Shown: positions 1 through 8,654, counted from the stretch's first letter. The stretch is 22,500 nt of DNA from Botryococcus braunii (GCA_002005505.1 MVGU01001851.1:1-22500), one strand, 5' to 3'. Numbers and translations are program-made. The notes: a model not told the origin generated them from the letters alone.

Positions 1-66
1 CCTGCAATATGCTACATCTAATGAATGATCATTAACAAGCATTCATAATAATGTTCAGAACTCAAC
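1..66 (-). repeat. Element A 3' LTR, first 66 bp (cut by window edge)
   Basis: The stretch 37-66 repeats 6010-6039 at the start of the 5' LTR with only two 1-bp indels (shared core from GCATTCA through CAGAACTCAAC). The rest of 1-36 also aligns to 5974-6009, but with several small gaps. It lies just beyond the RNase H remnant, where a 3' LTR belongs. The terminal TG expected at the LTR start is damaged here (AGTTGAG instead of TGTTGAG on the minus strand). Confidence 0.75.
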
Positions 67-78
67 TTCCCTTGCTGC
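67..78 (-). other. Probable polypurine tract of element A
   Basis: On the minus strand the bases just before the 3' LTR read GCAGCAAGGGAA, purine-rich and abutting the LTR. This is the position of the plus-strand primer in LTR retrotransposons. It is shorter and less pure than a typical tract, in line with decay. Confidence 0.4.
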
Positions 79-96
79 ATGCTTTAAGTGTATCTC

Positions 97-493
97 TCAA
101 ACTAGTGAATCACGATGACAACAAAAGGCTTGCAAGTGCTTGTCATAATGTCAGCCACATTGCGTGCAGATCCACATAGAGATATCTACCTGCCCAAGTG
201 CCATAGCTTCCCTAGCGTAGTGGAAGCTTACTGCAACGTGCTTTGTGAATTTGGAATACAGGGGGTTCCGTAAATTAGAAATGCATCCTTGGTTGTCACA
301 GAAAATTTTGACCCTCCAAGGTGCAGCCCCTATCTCTTCCAAGAAGCCCCTTAGCCAGTTGGCTTCCTTCACAATATGGCCAGCTGCCATAAACTCAGCT
401 TGCACAGTTGAGGTAGCAACTGAGCTCTGCTTCTTGCTTCCCCAAACCACGGCACTACCATAGACTGATAGAACATAGCCAGTGGTGAATACC
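97..493 (-). pseudogene. Element A RNase H, C-terminal part, out of frame with pol
   Basis: This is the end of the copia RNase H domain. A frame offset from pol carries the typical VWGSKKQSSVATST segment, then QAEFMAA, a CDNQ active-site region and SKFTKHVAVSFHYARE. The break from the pol frame falls at about 487-493, just after DADYAGDLDHR, where the usual DHRxSTTGY motif has lost one base. A second break near 165 separates VDIS from the remnants of the conserved NVADIMT segment. The ancestral stop is probably the TGA at 97-99, after HRDSLV in a third frame. RNase H normally removes the RNA strand during reverse transcription; this copy cannot make an intact one without recoding. Confidence 0.85.
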
Positions 494-3400
494 TGTGGTC
501 CAGGTCCCCAGCATAGTCGGCATCAACATAGCCTTCTAGCTCAGGGCCCTTTCCACCCAGAGTAAGAGCTAACTCTCTGGTATCTCTCAAGTACTTCAGC
601 ACTCGAATGGCCTCATTCCAGTGTGAGGTAGTGGGTGTCATTCTATACCTTGACAACACTCCAACAGCCTGAGAAATGTCAGGCCGGGTCGTATTGGCTA
701 TGTACAGTAACGATCCAATTAACTCGCAGTATCGATGACCAGGTGGCAGAGGGGTACCAGCCCCATGTGACATACCATCTGAGGACTCGGGTCTGCTGCT
801 AGCCACGAAGTCCTTGGACATGGGGGTATCAACCCCACGTCCATCATCAGCAACGCCAAACTTCTCCACAAGAGCATCAATCTTGGGAGTGCAACTCATG
901 GAAATAGTGCCCTGAACTCTATTGCGTAGGACCTGACACCCCAGGAAATCATTCACCTCTCCCAAATCATGGATGGTGAAGTCCTTCTTCAATAACTCTT
1001 TCCCCCACTCAATCTCTGCAACCACTCTGGCAACTATGAGAAGATCATCGACATAAACAAGAATAAACGACAGATTACCATCAGGGGCCCTCCTGATGTA
1101 TACCCCAGCGTCGCTCTTGCACACACTATACCCCATCACGCTCAACTTGTCGCTCAAGGTCTTGTGCCAAGCCCGTGGGGCTTGCTTAAGACCGTAGAGT
1201 GCCTTCCTGAGCTTGCACACAACTCTCGTGTTGCCATTCTCAAATCCTGGTGGTTGGGTCACATAGACCTCTTCCTCCAACTCCCCATTGAGAAAAGCTG
1301 TCTTGATATCCACTTGGTGGATCTCAAGATTTTGTGTGGCAGCCACTGCCAGCACAGCTCTCCTAGCACCATAGCTGCTGGTAGGTGCAAAAACCTCACC
1401 AACATCTATACCAGGAATCTGTCTGCAACCCTGGGCAACCAATCTTGCTTTAAACCGAGTGACATTCCCATGTGCATCGTTTTTTGTAGAAAAAATCCAA
1501 TGAACAGGGATAACTTTCTGCCCATGGGGTCTTTCCACATACTGCATAACCTCATGGGTGTCTAAAGACTCCATCTCCTCTTGCATTGCCTGCTGCCAAA
1601 ACTCCCACTGAGGTGAGCGCTGGGCTTCCCTCAAGTTTGAGGGCACGTGAACTTTTCCCAACGTGACAGAAGGTACACTCTGTACCTTATGCTGTGGTGC
1701 AGCAGGGCTGTCAGCCTTACTGATGCTGTTCCCTTCTCTCTCTCTCTCTCCCTGGTTGCCAGAATAAGGTACATTATGTACCTTATGCTGGGACTGGGCA
1801 GTACTGCCGGGATTATCTGATTCCTTCTCAAGTCTCTCTCTCTCTCCTTGACTACTGGACTCATGTGCAGCACCCTTACATTCTCGCACCTTCCGCAATG
1901 CAGAGGGGAGCAGCAGCTCTCTCTCTCTCCTGGACTCACACTTGGGCACACTACCCAGACTTGCCTGAGCTGCGCCTACAATGTCAGCCTGCACACCATA
2001 AGCATGACTAGCCAGTGACTGGGATTGGGCACCAGCTTCCCCTACTGCTGGCATGTCTAACCCACTGCTCTCATCTCTTACATCTGCACCGAACATAGCC
2101 TCGACTGTCTCAACCTGCCCCTGCATATCAGGGAGACCAACCATGTTTGGCTCACTCACAATTGCCTGACCTGGGTCAGGGGCATGCAATGGGATGTCAG
2201 AATGCTCTCTCCTAGCCACGCGCTGTACATAACGCTGCTCCCTTGTAAGGGTGGTCCCTGGAGGAAGGGGAATTTGTGACTTCCCCTGCATTCGCAACCC
2301 CTCTTGTACCTTCTGCATTTTTTCTACCTGGGATTGAGTTTCTACACCCCCCCTGGCCAGATTCTGCATATGCTCAAGCACCGACCACGAGTGCTGAGAT
2401 GGTTCTGGGGTCCCAACAGTAGAATCCAGGCTGGTGGGGTTTCCTTGGTCATGTGCTGCTGTGGTCCCGTCTCCAGACTGATCCCCAGCACAAAGTCCAG
2501 AGGTCCCAGGAGCCCCAGTGGAAAGCGTCTCCACTCCATGGTCATCCTCCTCATCCCAGAACGTGGGTGGAGCAGCAGAGGGAATTGCTTGAGGCGTTGC
2601 CAGATTCTCACTGCCAAGGGGGGGTGATATCCTAGAATCATAGACAGACCCAGGCTGGACCTTTGATAGACCCACTCTCTCAGCCCCCCTCAAGTGCTCG
2701 ATAAAGCTGACGTCCCTACTCTCCTTCCACACTCCATTCCCCACGTACACACGATACGCTTTAGACTGGGGACAATAACCAGTAAACATCCCAGGGATGG
2801 TCTTGGGCCCAAAAACAGACCTTTGGCCACTGGGAATGTGCACATGGGCTACACAGCCAAACGTGCGCAGCACAGACACATCAGGTTTGACACCAAAGAA
2901 TAATTCCATGGGGGTCAGGGACCTGCCTGAAGTAGGACCCACATTGTAGAGGAGGGTAGCTGTCTCAAGCGCCTCCTTCCAAAGGGAGGGGTCTGCTGCA
3001 GCATGGACCAACAGAGTCCTTGTTCGCTCCTTCAGGGTCCTATTCATCCTCTCCGCCACCCCATTCTGCTGAGGCGTGTAGGGCGCTGAGGACTCCATCT
3101 TAGTGCCCTGCTGAGCACAAAACTCTTTGAATTGCTGGTTCAGGAACTCTGAACCCCTGTCAGTCCTCACACACTTCACAACCGTGCCTCGTTGGGTCTG
3201 CCAAAAACGGAGCAGGTCTATCACAGCCTTTGGGATGCAATCCTTTGACTTCACAGGCAGGGAGGCAACTTGGTGTGAACTTTCATCCACTACAGTGACC
3301 CAATATCGTTCACCTGTGATGGCAGGAGGTGATATGGGACCCACAGTATCCACATGGACTCTATCGAGTGGGTGATGTGCAGGCCTGGAAGATACAGGGA

Positions 3401-3866
3401 AAGGAGGTCTGGAGTGTTTCCCTTGTATACACGATTCACAGTGCTTGGGGCACTCAGAGCAGGGAGCAAGGGAGATATTGATTCCTGTAACCAGATCTTC
3501 CTTGGAGAACCTCTGCATGCTGCTGGCACCAGGATGACCTAACCTAGCATGCCACAGAGATCTCTCGCTACACACGTGTCCTTTCCTAAGATGAGACGCC
3601 TCAGCCATGTGATCAATATGTCTGCAGCCAACTTGCTGCCCTCTGACAGGACTAACAAACTCCAAAAAAAACAGACCTCGTGCGCGGGTGATATCTCCAC
3701 ACCACCCTTCAGGTCCCTTCATGGCTGTGTAACCACCTGCAGTGTCAGTCAGGAAAGATGCTCCATCCTGAATTGCACCAGTGACTGAAATGAGTTGGTA
3801 TGCGCAGAAGGAACACACTGCACATTGTGCAGCCAGAATACTTCGTGCCTTGCATTCACAAGGCAT
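369..3866 (-). CDS. pol: Element A pol: integrase and reverse transcriptase (start of RNase H)
   Basis: The open frame is 1165 codons; the homologous part runs from about 3797 to 491. Residues 104-146 form the GAG-pre-integrase zinc site (WH-H, then C143-x2-C146). The integrase core has catalytic D173, D236 and E272, giving exact D,D35E spacing, and the YTPQQNGVAERMNR signature. A long hydrophilic linker of about 350 residues follows, with three Arg-Glu runs encoded by GA repeats. The reverse transcriptase starts near WEFWQQAM and contains VDIKTAFLNG, ALYGLKQAPRAW and YVDDLL (1044-1055 encode YVDD). RNase H begins at VDADYAGD and then the frame breaks. The upstream break near 3795 separates it from the gag-protease frame, and no slippery heptamer is visible there, so I read it as mutation, not programmed frameshifting. 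Confidence 0.93.
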   Translation of the reverse strand: MPCECKARSILAAQCAVCSFCAYQLISVTGAIQDGASFLTDTAGGYTAMKGPEGWCGDITRARGLFFLEFVSPVRGQQVGCRHIDHMAEASHLRKGHVCSERSLWHARLGHPGASSMQRFSKEDLVTGINISLAPCSECPKHCESCIQGKHSRPPFPVSSRPAHHPLDRVHVDTVGPISPPAITGERYWVTVVDESSHQVASLPVKSKDCIPKAVIDLLRFWQTQRGTVVKCVRTDRGSEFLNQQFKEFCAQQGTKMESSAPYTPQQNGVAERMNRTLKERTRTLLVHAAADPSLWKEALETATLLYNVGPTSGRSLTPMELFFGVKPDVSVLRTFGCVAHVHIPSGQRSVFGPKTIPGMFTGYCPQSKAYRVYVGNGVWKESRDVSFIEHLRGAERVGLSKVQPGSVYDSRISPPLGSENLATPQAIPSAAPPTFWDEEDDHGVETLSTGAPGTSGLCAGDQSGDGTTAAHDQGNPTSLDSTVGTPEPSQHSWSVLEHMQNLARGGVETQSQVEKMQKVQEGLRMQGKSQIPLPPGTTLTREQRYVQRVARREHSDIPLHAPDPGQAIVSEPNMVGLPDMQGQVETVEAMFGADVRDESSGLDMPAVGEAGAQSQSLASHAYGVQADIVGAAQASLGSVPKCESRRERELLLPSALRKVRECKGAAHESSSQGERERLEKESDNPGSTAQSQHKVHNVPYSGNQGEREREGNSISKADSPAAPQHKVQSVPSVTLGKVHVPSNLREAQRSPQWEFWQQAMQEEMESLDTHEVMQYVERPHGQKVIPVHWIFSTKNDAHGNVTRFKARLVAQGCRQIPGIDVGEVFAPTSSYGARRAVLAVAATQNLEIHQVDIKTAFLNGELEEEVYVTQPPGFENGNTRVVCKLRKALYGLKQAPRAWHKTLSDKLSVMGYSVCKSDAGVYIRRAPDGNLSFILVYVDDLLIVARVVAEIEWGKELLKKDFTIHDLGEVNDFLGCQVLRNRVQGTISMSCTPKIDALVEKFGVADDGRGVDTPMSKDFVASSRPESSDGMSHGAGTPLPPGHRYCELIGSLLYIANTTRPDISQAVGVLSRYRMTPTTSHWNEAIRVLKYLRDTRELALTLGGKGPELEGYVDADYAGDLDHRYSPLAMFYQSMVVPWFGEARSRAQLLPQLCKLSLWQLAIL

Positions 3867-5284
3867 ACAGACCCAGATGCAATGATTCCTCCCTTGGCGT
3901 CTGAGGTTGCCAAGTGCAGAGGAAGAGGCTGTCTATGCATAACTGGATTATGGAGCAATGAGAGATCATTGACTATATGCACAGAGGCACCACTATCTAT
4001 TAACCAAGATGTGCTGCTAGCTCCATGCGAAGTTGGGGCAAGCACATTGAGAGAGATAAACATCGCCTCACCAGAAGGAGGGGGTGGAGGTGGTAAATGC
4101 CACCCCGGAAACGTGTGTTGACTTGTTGGATAGTTATATGCTGAAGGAGGTCCAGGGCTGGAAGCGGATGAAGGCGGGCCACCCCGGCCAGATCCATGGT
4201 CCCACCAGGCTTGAGGAGACGACTGTGGGCCTCCCTGGCCCCAGTAAGCTGCAGGCCCAACGCTTGCCGCTTGCATGTTTTGATGCAGAGCCTGCAGCTG
4301 CCTGAGCGGTCCGCAGTCAGTCATGAAGTGGCCCTTTGCCTTGCAGAAGTGGCATGTAAGCTCCTCTCTGGGCCTTCTTGCCCTGCCAGGTCCACGCCCC
4401 CTGCCACCAAAAGTAGTTGCAGAGGGGCCAGCGGGAGGCTGTTCGTTTGCTGGTAGTGCTGCTCCAACTCCCGGTACTGCTCCCACTCCTGGTGCAGCTC
4501 CAGCGCTTGATGACGCTCCAGCTACCCCCCCAGAGGGACCAGCCACTGCTGCAGCTGCCATGGCCTGAGGTGTTCCCTCTGCAGGTGGGTCCTTGTACCC
4601 ACGGCTGGCTGCGGCGCGCAGGATTCTTTGAATCAGCTCCAATGGCGGCTTGTCGGTTGCCATAACCTCCAGGGACTCGAGCCTCAGCACAGGAGGGAGG
4701 CCCTTCACCATCAGCTCCCCAACATTGTGGTCCAAGAGGATGAACGCGTTGTTTCTGAGACTTGTAGCCAGATCCATCATTCTGTAGAGGTAGACCTTGA
4801 GTGTCTCCCCTGTCTTGATGCCCTGCTCCATTTCCTTGTACCACTCAAGGTTGATGTCTTGGTTGCTCCCTCCAGTGTGACTGTTCTTCACCCACGCGAT
4901 GAAGTCGAACGCTGCTTTGTGGCATGAGATCTGAGAATGCCAGATGACTGGAACTGACTGGATCAGCCACTGCTTGATGGCTGAGTTCTCCACCGACCCT
5001 GGCATTGGCCTCTCCAAAGCCGCTCTGACCCCCTTGGTGTTTGCGCACGCCTCCAAATTTTCATACCAAAATTCAAAATTGCGCCCTCCATCATCAAGCA
5101 TGACAGTCATCTTTGGATTAGAGGTATTGGGGATGTAGGCTGCCTTGTCAATCTCCACCTTTGGTTCTGCAGTGGCTGATTGTGTCCCGGTCATAGACTG
5201 CCCTGGAGTGGCCCCACTGACTTCTCCAGGTTGAGACATTGCTGTTTCACTGCTACTTTCCTTTTCTTTGCCCCTTTTTGTCAT
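3749..5284 (-). CDS. gag: Element A gag-protease
   Basis: The frame is 511 codons from an ATG 377 bp behind the 5' LTR. Residues about 50-240 are the helical copia-type gag core (UBN2/Retrotran_gag_2-like; FEFWYENLEAC, EWYKEMEQGIKTGETLKVYLYRM, VKGLPPVL). An Ala/Gly/Pro/Val-rich spacer follows. A CCHC zinc knuckle (CHFCKAKGHFMTDC) lies at about residues 310-323 (4314-4355). A second Gly/Pro/Ser-rich spacer leads to the aspartic protease with WLIDSGAS at about residues 424-431. True homology ends at CVPSAHTN; the last 14 or so residues are out of frame, with the protease-to-integrase sequence continuing in the pol frame at about 3797. It packages element RNA into virus-like particles and processes the polyprotein. 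Confidence 0.93.
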   Translation of the reverse strand: MTKRGKEKESSSETAMSQPGEVSGATPGQSMTGTQSATAEPKVEIDKAAYIPNTSNPKMTVMLDDGGRNFEFWYENLEACANTKGVRAALERPMPGSVENSAIKQWLIQSVPVIWHSQISCHKAAFDFIAWVKNSHTGGSNQDINLEWYKEMEQGIKTGETLKVYLYRMMDLATSLRNNAFILLDHNVGELMVKGLPPVLRLESLEVMATDKPPLELIQRILRAAASRGYKDPPAEGTPQAMAAAAVAGPSGGVAGASSSAGAAPGVGAVPGVGAALPANEQPPAGPSATTFGGRGRGPGRARRPREELTCHFCKAKGHFMTDCGPLRQLQALHQNMQAASVGPAAYWGQGGPQSSPQAWWDHGSGRGGPPSSASSPGPPSAYNYPTSQHTFPGWHLPPPPPPSGEAMFISLNVLAPTSHGASSTSWLIDSGASVHIVNDLSLLHNPVMHRQPLPLHLATSDAKGGIIASGSVCLVNARHEVFWLHNVQCVPSAHTNSFQSLVQFRMEHLS

Positions 5285-5661
5285 ACTATTGTCACTTCAC
5301 CAGCCAAACTTACTCATAAACTTCTGGAATGCAGCAATACCCTACAATTCCCTCCATGTCATGGAAATTTACCAGCCAGTCTTGCACAGTAGTAGCAGAT
5401 ATGTTCCCCTCAGAAGTTTGCGCCGGAGTCCGGCCCGACTCACTCAGTGCTTCTAGACAACGTCTATGAATGATAAAGCACAGCTAAAACTTCAATTATG
5501 AATTTCCCAGAAAGGTAAACTGTGAGTAAGATAATGGTCCTGGTACACTCGAGTTCCCTTGCGCCGCTGCGCCATGCTCGAGCTCCTTTGTTGACGCTTA
5601 CGTCTGACCCATCCGTAGACGACCTTCACTCCTGCTTTTACTTGGCTCAGCTGGAAGGGCA
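5285..5661 (-). other. Element A 5' leader between primer site and gag
   Basis: This untranslated leader is about 375 bp, long for a copia element. It holds a short basic reading frame starting MAQRRKGTRVYQ (28 codons, ATG near 5575). It also has a longer stop-free but ATG-poor stretch ending shortly before gag (contains TVQDWLVNFHDMEG). I do not recognise either. They occupy the same place as the extra reading frame of element B, but no clear similarity is visible. Confidence 0.5.
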
Positions 5662-5674
5662 TGGGCCCATAACC
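5662..5674 (-). other. Element A primer-binding site, initiator tRNA-Met half-molecule type
   Basis: The 13 bases directly after the LTR end read GGTTATGGGCCCA on the minus strand. This is the exact complement of the anticodon stem-loop of eukaryotic initiator tRNA-Met (TGGGCCCATAACC). Copia, Ty5 and Osser are known to prime from this internal site using a tRNA cut in the anticodon loop; the more common site is the tRNA 3' end. The position, immediately next to the TG...CA LTR, makes the call firm. Confidence 0.88.
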
Positions 5675-6040
5675 TGTGAAAGGTTATGGGCAATCGGCTT
5701 TCCCTGTACAAAGCAGACAGGTCGTCAATAGACGAAGTTACTCCAGCTACAGTCCGTACGACTGTCTGCTGAGTGCCACACACAACTGTCGGACAAGACT
5801 AGCATCTGGTGATGCCCAGCATCTTTCACAACCAGTTGGTATTCACTCCGGTGGGGCAGCCTTAAGAGTTCATCCGACAAACGTGTGATCTAGATAGGAT
5901 TGTACCTTATGTTCGAAAACGTCCAGAATCTGCCGTGTCTCAAGGTACCTTATGTTCTCAATGGACCCATATCCTAATAGTGCACACATGAAGATCACTT
6001 AAAGCACAAGGCATTCAATAATAATGTTCAGAACTCAACA
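5675..6040 (-). repeat. Element A 5' LTR (366 bp)
   Basis: On the minus strand it begins TGTTGAG at 6040 and ends TTTCACA at 5675, immediately followed by the primer site. Its first 66 bp recur at the left window edge as the start of the 3' LTR. The motif ACATAAGGTAC occurs twice inside (near 5950 and 5910). The last bases before the terminus, with the primer site, form a perfect 11-bp inverted repeat (5665-5675 with 5681-5691). The bases after the insertion point are CTCTG (6041-6045), a candidate target duplication that can only be checked left of the window. Confidence 0.88.
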
Positions 6041-7078
6041 CTCTGGGACGATTTTGCAGCTTTGCATGCAGCTGCCCCTCTCACTGCACTCACATGCAAT
6101 TCATGTCCCTGACGAGGATCACCATCTAACTGCACTTCCCCTGGTCCCTGTGACAGAGAGTCACAATCAGTCATCCCCTCTCGCTCTCTGCTCTCTTCCT
6201 TCTCGTGTGGCCAGGAGTTCTTTGGCAGCGGTTCGTTGTTCATGTCGTTGGGCCCGGGTCAGGCCATCCAATTGGCGGCTGCAGCATTCAATACTCGTTG
6301 GTCTGAGTACCTCCTGGGCTCGCTCCATCTGCGGCTGGAGTTGGGAGTCCCTTCGAACTCCTCGAGCCAGGTCCTGTACTGCCTCCAGGGTTTGATTAAT
6401 CTCCAAGGGGTCACAAGGTCTTCTGGATTCAGGCTCTGGCTCAGCCTTCCTGGAAGGTCCTGTGACAGTCTGCTTGGGGAGGTTGCTGGTGGCTGGCAGG
6501 TACTCTGACTCTCTGTCTGGGTCTTCAAGGTCTGTCTCAATACTAGAGTTGGTTGTGCCAGGGGAGGTGCCAGGAAAAATTGGAGGGGCATCAATTACAG
6601 GGGGCTCAGGTGACAGAAATTCTGGGGTCTGCGCTGGGGAAACACTCATGCCAACCCGAGAGGCTCCTCTGAGATGTTCCACAAAGACCACATCTCTGCT
6701 CTCCCTCCAGATACCCCCTCCCACATAAATCCGGTAAGCTTTGGAGGAGGCTGAGTAAACAGTGAGCATCCCAGGCACTGTTTTGGGGGAAAACTTAGAG
6801 CGCTGAACATCAGGGATGTGAACAAAGGCCAAGCAACCCCAGGTACGTAATGGGGTTGCATCTGGTCTGTAGCCAAAAAATAGTTCGGATGGGGCGGGAT
6901 CGCTCCCGGTACTGGGGCCCATGTTCAGCAGGGTGCAGGCAGTTTCCAGGGCCTCCTTCCACAATGTTGGACTTGCGGCTGCAAACGCCAGAATGGTCCT
7001 GGTCCGTTCCTTGAGGGTGCGATTGGCTCTTTCTGCTGCTCCATTCTGCTGCGGGGTCAAGCCGGAAATGCGTCCAGT
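6041..7078 (-). pseudogene. Element B integrase C-terminal half and linker
   Basis: Homology starts at LTPQQNGAAERANRTLKERT, which holds the last catalytic Glu. It continues through LWKEALETACTLLNMGP, ELFFGYRPD, TWGCLAFVHIP, a PGMLT-AYRIYVG-WRESRDVVFVEHLRG block and an acidic Pro/Ser-rich linker. The two catalytic Asp residues are absent because of the deletion. The frame stops at 6167, but a one-base shift in a GA-rich stretch near 6190 lets the linker read on (EGMTDCDSLSQGPGEVQL) without a stop to 6041, where element A's LTR begins. This is a broken integrase without activity. Confidence 0.88.
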
Positions 7079-8054
7079 CCAGGGTGAGCCAGCTGGGCTG
7101 CAGGAGGGTGCGGGCCACCCACAGGAGGTGGCCACATTCCCTGCAGTTGTTGGACAGCTGCCACTACGTTCCGCTGGGTCTCCTCGTCCCGCTTCCTCTT
7201 GCGACAATCCCTCCAGTAGTGTCCCCTCTTATTGCAGTAATTACAGATGCCCTTTGTCTCTGACTTGGTCTCAGAGGCAACCGGCTGGGCCTGCTGATGG
7301 GCTGCACTGGCAGCTGGTGGGGTATTGGTTCCGCTGGGTCCCTGTCCAAGAGCCAAAACCCTGGGCTGCCGAGGGGCATACTCGTCAAAGCCCACAGCAG
7401 CTGCAGTGTTGCGTAGAAGGTCAGCCAGTTTCTCCAGGGGATGTGCTGCAGCTGTAGTTATCATTCCTGGCTCTTTAGCTGCATCTGGCAGGCCCTGCAC
7501 GATCTGGGTTGCAACATGTGCATCCAACAAGGCATGATTGTTCCTGTCAAGGCATGCCTTCAGACTGATCATTCTGTTGACGTACTTGAGATTGTCTCAT
7601 CAGGTTTCATTCCCTGAGCCATTTCTTGGAGCCAGTCTGCATTGGCCTGTATATTGTGCCCACCAATAAACTTTCTGCAGATGAACTCAAATGCATCATA
7701 AGCAGATGGCAGATTAGACAGAGGTCCCAGCCATTCCTCTGGAACTGACTCATAAAGTAGCAGCATTGCAGCTGCATCATGTGCAGTACCAGGCATGGCC
7801 TCCAGGATGGCGGATAGGGAACCTTTTGACTCATTTGCTGCCAGAAATGCATTTCTCCACACAATAATATTTGTCCCCCGTTCCTTCAATTTTGTGTGTA
7901 CCTTGACAGTTGTCGGGATAACCTTGGGCAGCTCATCTCCGCTGCCTCTTGAAGTGCTGGGGGTGCAAGGTTCTCTGTTGGGCGTGGATGAGGCTGGTTC
8001 ACTGCTTGACGTTGAAGCTCCGCTGGCTGATGATCCTTTCTTCTTGGAAGTCAT
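7060..8054 (-). pseudogene. gag: Element B gag, frameshifted
   Basis: It starts at an ATG at 8054 (MTSKKKGSSASG, Ser/Thr-rich). The copia gag core follows (VWRNAFLAANE, EEWLGPLSNLPSAYDAFEF, NADWLQEMAQGMKPDETIS) and aligns with EWYKEMEQGIKTGETLK of element A. A one-base deletion at about 7585-7590 shifts the frame; the second part reads YVNRMISLKACL, IVQGLP and a CCHC knuckle (CNYCNKRGHYWRDC near 7207-7250). The frame then runs out at the deletion that joins gag to integrase. Particle-forming gag normally; this copy is broken. Confidence 0.88.
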
Positions 8055-8106
8055 AGTTTGTGCAGGTGCCTGATGGTTCCAGTGCTTGCAGGGCAGCTGC
8101 AGAATC

Positions 8107-8600
8107 TTACTCTATGTCTCTCTCCACATCAGAGCCAGTGTCCCACTCAGAGTCTGAACGCAACTTCTCCTTCACCAGGTCCTTGAGTAACTCTGATGGC
8201 AATGCCGCCAAGGAAGACTCAACAGCTAGATACGCAGTGCTTTCAGCTAATTCTTGTTCACGATTGATCCACTCGGTTGTGCGAAAATACGTGCGAAACT
8301 TGGCCCGAGTGACAAAACCTGGCTCTAAATTGACAAACGAGATTTCCCACGGAGTGAACTTGTAAGCAGGGTACACCAGAAATCTCTCTCTGAACCAGGT
8401 GGGTTGAGCTAGCGGACTGCCAACGTGAAGGTGAAAGATGTAGTCCTTGACGAAAAAGGCTCTCTCGTCAGGATTGCGGTCTCCACGTAGTCTCCTTCCA
8501 GGATTCGTTCGTTGTATGAAGGAGGTCCTGATCTCAACCGCGGTGGCACGTTGAGATTGGTAGTCTTCCGGGCTGTTTGCTTTGTCCGCTTCTTCGCCAT
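8107..8600 (-). CDS. Extra reading frame upstream of element B gag, with histone H3 tail-like N terminus
   Basis: It lies between the primer site and gag, where copia elements normally have only leader. From the ATG at 8600 the first frame is 63 codons and starts MAKKRTKQTARKTT; residues 5-14 match histone H3 residues 2-11 at 9 of 10 positions (S10 is T). It stops at TLAVR. The overlapping frame is open from above 8600 to a TAA at 8107 and looks protein-like from FFVKDYIFHLHVG onward (FRERFLVYPAYKFTPWEISF, an Ala/Leu-rich helix, an acidic end DSEWDTGSDVERD). I infer one protein of about 165 residues broken by a single-base indel near 8465. I do not recognise the family. Apart from the tail it is not a histone. 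Alternatives: a captured host fragment, or two unrelated frames. Confidence 0.55.
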
Positions 8601-8654
8601 TCACAGTCTAATGAGCTCCGATTCAGGCGCCACCCACATTCAGCGTCCGAGCCC

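Larger units (their letters stand above)
1..6040 (-). mobile_element. Element A: Ty1/copia LTR retrotransposon, nested and decayed
   Basis: Reading the minus strand from 6040 down, the order is 5' LTR, half-tRNA primer site, leader, gag with zinc knuckle, aspartic protease, GAG-pre-integrase zinc domain, D,D35E integrase, reverse transcriptase with YVDD, RNase H, purine-rich tract, start of 3' LTR. Integrase before RT defines Ty1/copia (Pseudoviridae). The element is old or defective: there are frame breaks near 3795, 490 and 165, all most simply read as small deletions, and the two LTR ends differ by several indels in the 66 bp that can be compared. The 3' LTR is cut by the window edge, so full length should be about 6.3 kb. 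It appears to be inserted in the linker of element B. The Osser-like lineage assignment is inference. Confidence 0.93.

Noticed and set aside
3790..3800. Programmed frameshift between protease and integrase of element A
   Set aside because: No slippery heptamer or downstream structure is evident, copia elements usually use one frame, and other breaks in the same element are plainly mutations.
5675..6040. This LTR as the 3' LTR of element B
   Set aside because: It is followed on the minus strand by a primer site and element A's gag, and it is preceded by linker coding sequence with no RNase H or purine tract.
8409..8600. A histone H3 gene
   Set aside because: Only the first ten tail residues match; nothing after them resembles the rest of the H3 tail or the histone fold.
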